Positions 46,541 through 57,473 of a stretch of DNA of 64,000 bases are shown in pieces (positions within the stretch are counted from its first letter, which is position 1; the number at the start of each line of letters is the position of its first letter). The DNA is from Gnetum montanum. Its lineage: Eukaryota > Streptophyta > Gnetopsida > Gnetales > Gnetaceae. Where the stretch lies: contig MNCI01015670.1 in assembly GCA_015680685.1 (NCBI GenBank), positions 622,486 to 686,485 on the forward strand. The letters run 5' to 3'. The notes below the pieces were generated by a model. The model searched no databases and was not told where the DNA came from. It saw only the letters and a program-made list of their open reading frames with translations. The translations under genes and the position numbers were made by a program.

Positions 46541-46957
46541 TGCACGCACCCACTACATTTACGGCATCGTTCATTTAGTAGCTTGATGAAGTTCTTGCAA
46601 TTTGCTTTTCCAATAGTTAGAATATTTTCTAAGTGCCTGCAATAGAAGTTAATAAGTGTACAGATCCTTATTCGAACACTAATGTACCTGGACACCTCGG
46701 TGTAATAGTAATAAACATGAGCTTCTTGATAAACCTTGCACCATGTAGAATTAGCTTAATATTTCCTTTAATGCACTTTATTATTCATGCAATTTACTTC
46801 AATGTCTTTATTTAATTAAATAAGATTAATTAATACACATAAGTATGTCCACCTCGAACATAATGTTAACACATGGTAATCTCAGTAGTGCTAGCACTTG
46901 GTACCCCAACAGCATTATAACATGTTTAGGATGTGTACAGAAGGTGGGATCAGATAC

Positions 46958-47918
46958 TGATGAGCAGCGAGGTACCCCTATGCTCAACCATACAAATACG
47001 AGCGTTTCACTGACAATCTGGTAGAATTCCAAGGACTAAGTGCTTATGTGCCCTTGTGGAACAAGGACAGGTTGGTTGATCATTCTCTTTCCAAGCCTAC
47101 CTGTATGTCACAATTGTATGATTAAGTAAGCTTGAGACATATGATTTTTATAGCTTTTATGTTTTTATGTCCTACGCTAGTAGGTAAGGAGAGAGGTAAC
47201 TAAGTGACTAATTTAACTTAACTACTCATTACCTAAGTTCTAATGAATCCTAACACCAGCATCCATTCCCACTTGTCATACACATCCTGAACCAATCCAA
47301 CACTACTAGGATTATCAAACGCTAATCGTTACTGGGTTACCAAGTGTTACACACATGCTCGAAGTGGTCATGCTTGTGTAATTTAACGATTTTCCTAATT
47401 GATCAAAATGAATTTTTGTGCTAATAAAAAATATGTAAAGTGCACAAAATAAAATAAAATAAAATAAATGCATAAGAAAACAAATCTCAAGTACTGTAAG
47501 GATGAATTAAAGAGCTAGTCTTTATTGCCGTACACAAGGTGTGCTCAGGTACACAATGCTCAAATAAAGATCTGTCCACACATAGACCTCCTGTTGTGAG
47601 CATTTGGAAAATACTCTAACTTTCAAACAGACTACAAGAGTTTTGCTACTTGATTGCTAAAAGACTTATTCCCAATTGTATGCCTGGGCACTATATTTAT
47701 AGGCTTGGGAGCAACTACTCTAATAATTAGAGTAATCGCTCTAATAATTAGAATAACTACTAAAGTGATTGCTAGAGTAACCACTCTAATAATAAGAATA
47801 ACGACTAGAGTAATTGCTAGAGTAACCACTCGAGTAATAATTAGAATAACTACTAGAGTAACCGCTAGAGTAACTGCTCTAATAATTAGAATAACTACTA
47901 GAGTAACCACTCTCGTCA
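46958..47918 (-). repeat. Element 5, 3' LTR
   Basis: 961 bp, TGATGAGCAG...TCGTCA. TATA box on minus (CCTATAAATATAG, about 47690-47703). The TAATAATTAG repeat array at 47707-47915 is about 125 bp longer than in the partner LTR. The first 35 bases are nearly those of LTR-A and element 2. Confidence 0.9.
47707..47915 (-). promoter_or_regulatory. CTCTAATAATTAGAG palindrome array
   Basis: About 14 tandem degenerate units of 14-18 bp (AGAGTAAC(C/T)ACTCTAATAATTAG and variants) between the LTR start and the TATA box. The partner LTR keeps only about six units (56930-57010). The long frames on both strands here (repeating RVTTLIIRITT) are translations of the repeat, not genes. Confidence 0.7.
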
Positions 47919-49949
47919 TACCCCCACAACTAAATGAAACCTCATCCTCGAGTTTCTTACAAAATATTGGAAAGGTATGGGATTATTGACTAATTGACAA
48001 CTGATGGTGGAATAGGATGGCAAACTCAACATGCCCAGTGAATGGATCAATAAGCATATTACAACATTAGTGTTCATTATCATTGTGGTGAACACTTGTA
48101 CATACATGACATCCAAGCCTTTATTTGGAAACTTGAAGAGAAAAAGAGAGAGAGAAAGAAGATGGAGCATTCTGCCGCCAATGCCAACATTGCACCTTCC
48201 ATTGTTTATCCAAAGCCATGCCACCAAACTTGCTCCTTTCGTAAATGCTCTAGTTCCAGTCCATCCTGAGTGCTTCCTCCAAGCCCAGTCCATTGTTTGT
48301 ATGATCACCATCTGCACACACAACACAGTCACAAATGAGCAAGGATACATAATCCACAGTGCAATTGATACCTTGCCTTGATATGAAGTGCATTGGCTAA
48401 GTTGTGGTTATGGTAGAAATTGGTTCAGAGATTTATCGTTGGCAAATACCCAAGGTGTAGGGGTTAGGCAATTAGCAAAATGAAAAAAATTGAAAAATTT
48501 ATGCTAGGGCCCCCACGACTAAGAACAAACCTCCGGTAGCTATAAGATGGAAAAACATGAGGAACAAGAAACATGAAAAATATCAATGGAAACACAAATA
48601 AAATGGATGTCATGGATGGGGATGAAACAAGAAATGATTGATTGTAGGAACTGTTTAAGAGAAAGAAGTTAACAATTACACCAAAAAGAAATGCTTGTGG
48701 GTCCTTCCCAAAGTAGGATCATGCCCTTTATGCCCTAACAGACCCACAAACCAAAGAGTCCGTAGGCTCTAGGAATGTCATTTGGAAGCAAGAGTTAAAA
48801 ACTTACCCACAAGAATTCCCCAAAGAAAAATAATGCATCAACCCAGAACAAAATAATGATAAAATTGGCAATGAGGTGGAAAATGGGAAGAAAGATGGAG
48901 AGGAGAGAATGGAATGGAATCCCAAGAACAAGTTTGTGTAAACCCCTTATGTATTTCATGGTTAAGATAACTGAGTAGAACTCATCCCAAATCCAAACTA
49001 AAACCAACCACATTCAGTGACCTCGCATCAATATACTTAGCCAATCCATCCTCTTGAGGCAACAAGAATGCTTCTACAAAAGTGACCACCATCCCAAGGA
49101 GAGTGAGATGGAGAAGCAGGAAGCGAGAAAGGGCCTTAGTTAGAGGGAACCTTTAGACATGAGTAACATGTCTTTCCAGTGCCATAACTAGTGCTTATAG
49201 CCCACATTACTTTATTATGTCTAAGGGGTGTGCTTTGAATTCTCACCCTTTTTTTTATGTTTATGCGTGAGAACCACACCATGAAAAGACTTATTTTTAT
49301 TCACTCAGCTTCCTAATATTTGAACAATGTCAGAATGGTAGAAAACCTAAAAAAAAGCATTCAAGTACCCAAGAGAATGGCCAACACCAATGCATCGAAT
49401 CCCCTTGAAGTCACACCCTTTTCATCCTTTGAGTCTTTCCTTGGTTTGAAAAATACCCAACCACCAATTCATTAACAACTTTACTTAGAAAAAAGGGATT
49501 GTATAGTTCCAAGCCAAAGGAGACCATAGAGTTGTATGGATGAGTGGACAACATGGACTCATTTCCTGTTTTACCAAAAGAACCATACCTTAATATCAGC
49601 ATCATAATTCAAAGGTAAAAACCAAACATTAGCAATCAATATGATATAATTCAATCCACCATCATGAGCACTTATTATATGATGAATAAGAGTAAATCAA
49701 GAAAACAAAGAAATAGTAAAAACATGAACGATGATGTAAAACACAAATAAGAAAAGTTGAAAGAATAGGTAAAACAAAAAATATGCAAAAAAAATTCAAA
49801 AAGACATGAGGGCCTGGAATGGTTAGCATAGGTGGCCATCTCCCCCACGACTAAGCTGGAAGGAAGAGATTCAAAATAGTGAACAGGGTTGTCCATCAAG
49901 AGAGGTAGCATGTGTACTAGCTATCCTAAGCTCCTAGAAAGGTTTGGTT
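47919..49949 (-). other. Element 5, 3' region after integrase
   Basis: 2 kb with two overlapping opposite frames (47916-48350 minus, 144 codons; 48031-48381 plus, 116 codons) and no recognisable domain. Athila elements often have an env-like ORF in this place, but I see no signal peptide or membrane pattern to support one. It carries the conserved polypurine motif twice (minus AGTCGTGGGGG near 48510 and 49843), the second just after integrase. Confidence 0.5.
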
Positions 49950-51190
49950 TGTTATATGTTAACCAGAAGTTTCTTATCCGAGCTCTTAGGTTTGTATATT
50001 TTCATGGCCCCTGAAGGAAAAGTTGCATAAATAATATAAGGTCCTTCCCACAATGTTTGAAATTTAGTACGTTGTGGCACATGTGTGGGATTCTAGTAGA
50101 GAACCTTATCTCTTGGCTGATATTTAACTTTCCTAATTCTTAGATCATGATGTTGTTTATCGAAGGCCTTGTGCAATTCGTTAGATGACAAGGTAGCTAA
50201 TCAGTTTTCATCTAGCAAGTTAAGGATTACTAATCATTGTTTCTATGCTAGATTAAGGTCAAGGTTGAGGTCACATGTCGTGGATAGTGTACGAAGCTCA
50301 ATTTGAATGGGAAGTGTTGGTAATTTACCATACACTAACTCATAGGAAGAGTAGCCTGTAGGGAGTTACCATGTGGTGTGATATGCCCAAAGAGCATCGT
50401 TTAGTTTAGTGCTCTAGTCTCACCTAAACTTGCTAATGGTTCTTGTCAATATCTTTGTAATCTCCCTATCGGTGACTTCTGCTTGACTGTTCACTTGGGG
50501 GTGGTATGGTGTAGTTAATTTATGCTCAACCCCTAAGCATTGCATTTATTTCTAAAAAGTTACACCTATGAAGTGTGTAACATTGTTTGAAATAAGTGCA
50601 CATGGCACACCAAACCTATTTATGATTTGTTGTTGAACAAATTATGCAGCTGTAGATGATGTACAATCTTTAATAACTGTTGCTTCGATGCATTTTGTTA
50701 GGTAATCAATGGAAATAATAATATAAGCTTTTCCATTGGACATTGGTGTAATCGGCCCCATAAAATAAGTTCCCCAAATGTTGAAGGGTTCTAGCAGTTG
50801 AATCCATTATTGTGGACCCTCCATTCTAGCAAGCATTCCCCCATAACATTGACAGTGCTCACAAGATTGGACAAAACGATGGACGTCCCAAAATAATGTA
50901 GGCCAATAATATCCTACAAGTAGGATCTTGATGGTCATTTGTCTCCCAACGTAATGACTGCCATAAGGACCCTCATGAGCATCTTGGAGAACTCATAGTT
51001 GATCTATATCAGGAACACACCATTGAACCAAGCCATCAGGACACACTTTGTAAAGTTTCCCATTGATCTCCATAAAGTACTTGGCTCGATGAAGAAATTA
51101 TTATTTCTTCTTAAGGTTTAACTCTTGTGGTGTTTGTTGGGTGAGGAGATAAGTAAGAATGTTACTATACCAGTTTGTCTCCATGGGTGA
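49950..51190 (-). pseudogene. Element 5 integrase
   Basis: Minus order: zinc region with CEHCQCYGGM near 50860; core with TYFMGPITPMSNGKAY (D lost from the first motif), LISNNVTHF where the second catalytic D reads N, and QVNSQAEVTDREI (E); then WAYHTTW, ELVYGKLPTLPIQ and the C-terminal LWEGPYIIYATFPSGA. At least eight stops. Two of three catalytic residues are altered, so it is inactive. Confidence 0.82.
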
Positions 51191-51194
51191 TTGA

Positions 51195-52800
51195 TTATTC
51201 ACTACACCAATAAAGAGGAATTCATCAAGAAATGATCAGAAATTGGACACTCATCCTCTTTTTTGTCCCATCGCAACCGAGATAAATGATCAGCAACTAC
51301 ATTATCAATGCCCTTGCGATTGATCATCGTTAAATCAAACTCTTGTAAGATTACAAGCCATCGTATGATACGAGGGCTTACCATTGGCTTATTCATGAGG
51401 AACTAAATTGCACTATGATCTATATGTATATATACTTTATATCCCAATACATAGTTTCTAAACTTTTCTAGTGCAAACACTACAACCATTAATTCTTTCT
51501 TTGTGGTAGTGTAGTTAATTTGTGCACCAGCAATACTGCTACTTGCACAATGGATGTAGTAAGGATGCTTATGGTCATCTAACTATGTAAGTACGACTCC
51601 TCAAGCATAGTTGGATGCATCAATCATGATATGGAATGGTTTGGACCAGTTAGGAGCTTGTAGAATGGGTGTTTCTGCTAGCTTCTATTTCAGAGTTTGG
51701 AAAGCTAATTCGCATTCTTGGTCCACTCAAAAGGTATGTCCTTTTTCGTTAATTCCACCAATGGTTTGGCAACCTTTGAAAAGTTCTCAATAAATCTCCT
51801 ATAGTAGCCAGTATGTCCAAGGAATGATAGAATATCTTTGACATTTTCGAGTTGATAGGTAATTCCTTGGATAATTTTGATTTTCTCGGGGTCTACCTCT
51901 ATCCTTGTGTGTGAGATTTTTTGCCCTAGTACTATGTCTTCTTGGACCATCAAATGGAATTTCTGCTAGTTGATCCTCAAATTGGTTTCTACACATCGTT
52001 TTAACACTTGCTCCAACTTGTCCAAGGCTTGATCAATGTTTGCTCCATAAGTGGAGAAGTCATCCATAAAGACCTCCACGCCATTCCCTTTCTGTTGTTA
52101 GAATATGCTTAGAACTAGTTGTTGAAATGTTGCAGAGACATTGCATAAGCCAAACGACATCTATTTGTATGCGAACATTCCTGAAGGACTAGTGAACGTA
52201 GTCTTGGCTTGGTCTTCTGGGGCTATTTATATTTGGTTATATATGCTATATCCATCTACAAAATTGTAATAGCGATGCCCTACAATGGTGTCTAAGACTT
52301 GGTTGATAAATGGAAATGGAAAGTGATCTTTGAATGTTTCCATATTTAGTAGCTTGAAATCTATGCACACCCTCCATTTACCTCCCTTTTTAGGCACAAT
52401 AACTAAGGGGTTAACCCATTCGCTATCAACAATGGGGTATATGAACCCAACCTTGATAAGCTATTCAATTTCTTCCTTAACTACTTGCTTTAGCTTAGGG
52501 TTCAATCACCTCTGCAGTTATCTTCAAGGCTTCATGGAGGGATCAATGTAAATTCTATGTTGGCATATCCTAGGATCTATTCCAGTTAATTCGGGATATG
52601 ACCAAGTGAAGGCTGCCGACCATTTATTTATTACCTTCAGCGGTTCTTCTTTCTATTGAGGAGCAAGTTTAGCATTGATAATTACCAATTTTCTATTTTT
52701 AAGGAATGTGTATTCCATACTAGTGGGCAATGGTTTTAGCTCAAGGGGCTTCTACTTAAATTTCTCAGGGATTTCCAACTTCCCCCAGTTGATATTTTCA
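51195..52800 (-). pseudogene. Element 5 reverse transcriptase and RNase H
   Basis: RT on minus: WRVCIDFKLLNM, FVDGYSIYNQ, MSFGLCNVSATFQQ, catalytic EVFMDDFSTYG at about 52060, MVQEDIVLGQKIS, and LSFLGHTGYYRRFIENFSK at 51705-51953. RNase H from about 51600: KKELMVVVFALEKF, YKVYIHIDHSAI and DNVVADHLSRL (51202-51396). FMDD and the phrase after it match the Athila pattern I know. Stops interrupt every motif block. There is a single RNase H only, unlike element 4. Confidence 0.87.
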
Positions 52801-52943
52801 AGGTTAAGACTTGGAAGTTGGCAGTGGACTTGCTCTAATGCATCTATGTTATTGATGTAAGCACAAGTCAAACCCTTAGTTGGTTCCATGCATATGAGTG
52901 AACTTCTTTCTTGATTAGATGTCAACCACTGGGTGTCTTCCTG

Positions 52944-53440
52944 TCATGTGGCTACTGCATATAGGCATCTTTGTATGTTACTCACTTGTGCACACTGATT
53001 ACATGCAGGCAATGCTAAACTTTGCACAAACCATGACCTCTGCATGCAATTACACCCTATGTCACTATATGCAATGCATGAAACTTTTTTTTTCTTGATC
53101 TTTTCAAATGTACTTTCCTTTGATATTTCTAGGAAAGAATCATGGATTCCTAGGCATGTGTCAATGGTGCTTAGCCATGCTCTTCCCATTATGATTGGGA
53201 ACTCCCCCTTACCATTATTTACTTGAATCACTAGGAAGTCCGCTAGGTATGACCACCCACAAACAGTGGTAACAATGTCTTCCACTAGTTCCAATGGGAC
53301 AGTGATGGACTGCTCAGCCAACTCTAGATGAATTTTTCTCTTTTTCAATGGAGGCAGGTTCCAGGCCTTGTACATTTTTTGAGAAATCAAGTTAACACTG
53401 GATCATCAATCCAAAAGAGCCATGCATGACACATTTCTAG
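52944..53440 (-). pseudogene. Element 5 aspartic protease
   Basis: The frame 52944-53390 (148 codons) begins just after the active site: QKMYKAWNLPPLKKR, GWSYLADFLVIQVN, FPIIMGRAWLSTIDTCLG. In the preceding codons the expected CxALLDSG-SSVNLIS reads ALLD, then two adjacent stop codons, then SSVNLIS, so the S-G of the catalytic triplet is replaced by TGA TGA. Same protein as at 59949-60530. Confidence 0.82.
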
Positions 53441-53799
53441 TGATTTGTAAGTATATCCGAGGACTCCCAGGATCAGAGAATTTCCTAGGAAGGTGGCCAT
53501 CTTTGATCTAATTGGTGACGACATGTGTTAGTATGACCGTATGCATTAAGTGTGGTGATTGTGTTGAAGGGGGCTCTGAAGTTTTGATTTATACTAAGGC
53601 GTCTAAGGAATTAGCCACTTGTGATTGCAAGGGCTTGGTTGGACTATTGGTTCTAAAGAAAGGTCTTTTCTTCATGTGGTTGTTAGAACCAACAGTAGGT
53701 TAAAAGTTAATAGCCCTCATGGTGTTACGTTGCTACGGTTGGATAGGGATTTCACCTTGCATCACAAGAGTAGGTGGTAGTGGAGCTATTGGTGGAAGA

Positions 53800-55900
53800 G
53801 ATGCGGTTAGATGAGAAGGATGATATGCTTGTGAAATATCACCTCTAGAAGAGGGAGTCCCATAATACTCACAGGCTTAATAGTAAGGTTGAGGAGTGAC
53901 GTAACCAATAGAGTCAAGTGGGGAGATTGGTTGCTGCACATAATATCCATACGTGTCAAGTTGCCGATAAGGATATTGTTGCCTTGGTGGTGGCATTCCC
54001 AATGATTGTGGGTGTTTCCACTATTGATATTTCTCAATCGGTTGTGGTGGAATTCCATTGGGATAATATGTTAAGGGTTGGTGGAACTACCTTGGGTTAC
54101 CTTGAGGATAAGGTAACCTTTGGGGTGTTTGCCTTTTGTTTAATCGTGGGTTGAGTGCATACACCCTAGACTCCTATAGATGTGAGATTACAGGGCAACA
54201 TCCCTAGGATGGTCATATTGACATATATCACATCCACTATCATTGGTTGTTTCTGAATCCACAACCTCTTCAATGATGCCAGCTTTGCCCTTACCCGTGC
54301 TATGTGCATGTTCAACCTCTTTCTTTTTCCTTTTCTCACTACCTTGCTCTCTAGACTCCTCTACTATTTTAAGAATAGTTTGAAAACTATTATCTAGGGA
54401 ATCCCACATTTGGTATACCTTTGCCAAAACTTCTAATGTCATCTTTTGGATAGAAAAAGTTTTCCTATTCACCATCTCTTCGAGTGGTGACTCTTCTTCA
54501 TCCTTACAAAATCTTACTCCCCTCTTTCGGAGGGAAGGATCTCAATTATACTCTTCTGCACTTTCCCTCTTCTGTACCTCACCTTTTTCCTTAGCAACTT
54601 GCTCCAATAGTCTTTGAATTTCATGGGACCTAAGCTCAAATAGTCTCCCTTGGGCATAAGTCCCAAGGGTTATTCTTGTTTCATGCCTAAGCCCATCCAC
54701 GAGATGGCACAATTGATCCCTTTGCAAATAACCATGGCTAGGACAACAATGTAACAATGCATAGTATCAGCTCATGGTAACATCCAATGGTTCATGTTCT
54801 CCTTGTTTCTAGTGTTGGATTTGCTTTCACAAGTTAGACACTTGGGAGTACATTTGGTACTTGTCATTAAATAGTTCTAACATAGTACTCCACCTACAAA
54901 TGGATTCTGGTTCTAAAGACCAATACTAGCTTTTCGCTTCTTTAACTAATGTCCATGGGAACAACTTAAGTTTTTTCCATTCATTCTCTATTTTTTGTAA
55001 GGCACATGTGTTATGGAATTCTTGTAAATGATTTTGAGGATCAGCATTGTATCCCCCTTCAAATCGTGGGATATTGTTCATATCTAATCTCTTAATCCTA
55101 CTATCTTTTTGATGCCTTTTTGGAATTCTAATAGCCTTAGTTATGTCTAACATACTTCAAGTAGTGAGTAGGGGTTCATTGTGATCATATCATCCATGGT
55201 TTCTATGATGCCTATGTTGTTCTCTACTCGCCCTTCTTCTATGTCATGACTCTCTAAAGTGCCCTCATCTCCTTTCCTAGTTGTTTCGTCTATGAATTCC
55301 ACTTTGCCTATCTTTATCTCCATGGTCTTTTTATTTATGAACACATCTAGATATTGAAGGAGAGGGTGAAGGAGATGATGAAGGTGAAGAAGAAGGAGAA
55401 CTGTCACCATGATGATGTCTGCTACCTTCTCTTCGGCAGTCACGGCCTCGATCGCAATTGTAATCAGAATGTCCATCTTTATCATGTGTTCATGTTCCTT
55501 TTTCGAATCCTTTGTTCCTGTGGGTATCAAAACTTGGGTTATGAATAGTAAAATGAAGGTTTTGATACACAAGCCCTTGGCCAAAGTCAAGGGGAGGAAC
55601 ATCGTTGTGTGGCCTACTGCCTGAGGTAGGTTCACCACCCTCATTTTTGCTTAAGACATGTGGGGCATCCTGGGACCACTTACCCTTCAAAGACTTATGA
55701 TGTCTCTCCTGTTGCAAGTTCCTTTGACATTGTGCTTCTATGGGATGGTATTATCTCGATTCATGGTCTTGCACAACATATTTTGCGTGTAAGTGCAGCA
55801 TGCCAATTCATGTGAGAGCATGAAGAAGCATTCTCGGGACTGAACGATTGGGAGGTAACACTATATTACCCTCTAAGTCTCGTCAATGTAGTTGTTCATC
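53800..55900 (-). pseudogene. Element 5 gag
   Basis: Gag in several frames. Order from the N-terminus: about 55900-55700, PPNRSVPRM and YHPIEAQ (parallel to element 6 PSNRSIPTM and YHPINAK); a His/Ser/Arg-rich region 55350-55500; 54926-55153 with IKRLDMNNIPRFEGGYNADP; 54542-54757 with CHLVDGLRHETRITLGTYAQ; 54188-54475 with TLEVLAKVYQMWDSLDNSF and a knuckle remnant CDICQYDHP; and a proline-rich tail. No clear ATG for the start. Particle protein by homology to 15093-16760. Confidence 0.78.
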
Positions 55901-56188
55901 TTGATGGAGGATAAAGGTAAATTCTGGTATATACTCATTTGGATGAATATATACCACTCAAACTTGTTAAGGAACTGGCAGATCAACATCATGTGTATTA
56001 CACCATCGATTGTTTCCTGTTTCAGACTTAGGCAGTGAGGTGCTTTCATACAAAGAAGGAGACATACTTGTCTGTTCAGTGTGAAATGTATTTTTGTTTA
56101 TTATTTTCTTAATCAACCCTAAGGTTTTGTTCCAACAATGTGAATGATTTCCTAAGGTCTAATTAGTGCACAAACAACTAAGTTCCCG
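55901..56188 (-). other. Element 5 leader with deleted PBS
   Basis: The leader joins a truncated LTR at 56189. The PBS and the last 30 bases of the LTR, which in element 2 lie here, are absent. No gene. Confidence 0.6.
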
Positions 56189-57013
56189 AAATATGAGCAT
56201 TTCACACATGATCCAGTTGAATTCCAAGGACTAAGTGCTTATGCGCCCTTGTGGAATAAGGATAGGTTGGTTGATCATTGTCTTCCCAAGCTTACCTATA
56301 TGTCACGATTATATGGTTAAGTAAGCTTGAGGCATATGATTTTTATAGCTTTTATGTTTTTATATCCTACACTAGTAGGGAAGGAGAGAGGTAACTAAGT
56401 GACTAATTTAACTTAACTACTCATTAACTAAGTTCTAACTAAACCAAACACCAGCATCCATTCCCACTTGTTGTACACATCCTAAACCAATGCAACACTA
56501 CTAGGATTACTAAACGCTAATCGTTACTAGGTTACCAAGCGTTACATGCATGCTCGAAGTGGTCATGCTTGTGTAATTTAACGATTTTCTTAATTGATCA
56601 AAATGAATTGCTATGCTAATAATAGAAATGTAAAGTGAACAAAATAAAATAAAATAAAATAAATGCATAAGAAAATAAAATAAAAGAAATGCATAAGAAA
56701 ATAAATCTCAAGTGCTGTAAGGATGAATCAAAGAGCTCGTCTTTATTGTCATACACAAGGTGTGCTTAGGTACACAATGCTTTAATAAAGATCCATCCAC
56801 ACTTAAACCTCTTGCTGTGGGCACTTGGAAAATACTCTAACTTTCAAACAAACTACAAGATTTTTGCTACTTGAATGCTAAAAGACTTCTTCCCAATTGT
56901 GCGCCTGGGCATTGTATTTATAGGCTTGGGAGTAATTACTCTAATAATTAGAGTAACTGCTCTAATAATTAGAATAACTACTAAAGTAACCACTAGAGTA
57001 ACTGCTCTCATCC
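56189..57013 (-). repeat. Element 5, 5' LTR (truncated)
   Basis: Aligned with 46988-47918. Ends CTCATCC in place of CTCGTCA. Contains an AAATAAAATAAAATAAAATA microsatellite at 56640-56690 (shorter in the partner at 47445-47470) and a short TAATAATTAG array at 56936-57010. Confidence 0.85.
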
Positions 57014-57018
57014 GATAG

Positions 57019-57325
57019 CTATATTAGGAATTAGCTTTAAGGCATAAGATAGTTTACTAGATTAATTAATGCTTAATTAATTTATTTTACACTTAGGATA
57101 AAATAGATAAAACATATAAAATTATACAAACTATGTGCCTTAGTCACACTTAATCATATGCTTGTACCCATACAAGTGGAACCAAGAAGACAATGATCAT
57201 GTCCCTATATTTACTATCCTAGTTAATGTGCATTTAGAGAACTAAAGTCTACAGAATTTGACCAACTTGTGTGTGAATGCTTGTAATTCATATGATTGGG
57301 CATAAGGTATACTCGTCACTCATCA
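57019..57325 (+). repeat. Element 6, 5' LTR part 2
   Basis: Continues unit 3 (AGCTTTAAGGCATAAGATAG as in 46380-46400) to 57134, then unique sequence to the terminus GTCACTCATCA. Its last 35 bases are homologous to the inner end of LTR-A, element 2 and element 5. Confidence 0.82.
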
Positions 57326-57326
57326 T

Positions 57327-57344
57327 TGGTGTCATTGCTAGGGA
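57327..57344 (+). other. Primer-binding site, tRNA-Asp type
   Basis: TGGTGTCATTGCTAGGGA, one base after the LTR terminus; a diverged match to the tRNA-Asp complement and a near copy of the PBS at 1200-1217. Confidence 0.85.
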
Positions 57345-57473
57345 TTCTAGCTAGCTATGTTTGCTACCTAGGAAATTAGTGAAATTATTCAATGATGTTG
57401 TATCAAACCCTATATTCAAAATAATTAAGGCAATAATAATAACACATGCACACTATTTTTCTTAAGCACTAAC

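Larger units (their letters stand above)
45256..46957 (+). repeat. Element 6, 5' LTR part 1, with a triplicated 590-bp unit
   Basis: After a short unique start, three head-to-tail units begin near 45295, 45885 and 46478 (anchor TGCATGGGGAGATGCAT at 45311, 45901 and 46494; spacing 590 and 593 bp). Each has the TGCAT inverted repeat, a TATATAAA box, a GGATCCTTATT block, TAATTAATACACATAAG, and CACTTGGTAA near its end. The third is cut at 46957 by element 5 and resumes at 57014. Confidence 0.85.
46953..57018 (-). mobile_element. Element 5: Athila-like element nested in element 6
   Basis: LTRs 46958-47918 and 56189-57013 flanked by GATAC (46953-46957) and GATAG (57014-57018), a 5-bp duplication with one change. 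On minus: truncated 5' LTR, gag, protease, RT, RNase H, integrase, 2-kb 3' region, 3' LTR. The right LTR lacks its last 30 bases and the PBS by deletion. The FMDD-type RT with the MVQEDIVLG segment is Athila-like. All frames are broken. Confidence 0.88.

Noticed and set aside
47632-47989. Long frames on both strands with repeating threonine/isoleucine/arginine residues
   Set aside because: They are translations of the TAATAATTAG repeat array in the LTR; both strands are open because the repeat is palindromic.
47916-48381. env-like ORF in the 3' region of element 5
   Set aside because: Opposite overlapping frames, no signal peptide, membrane segment or known domain.
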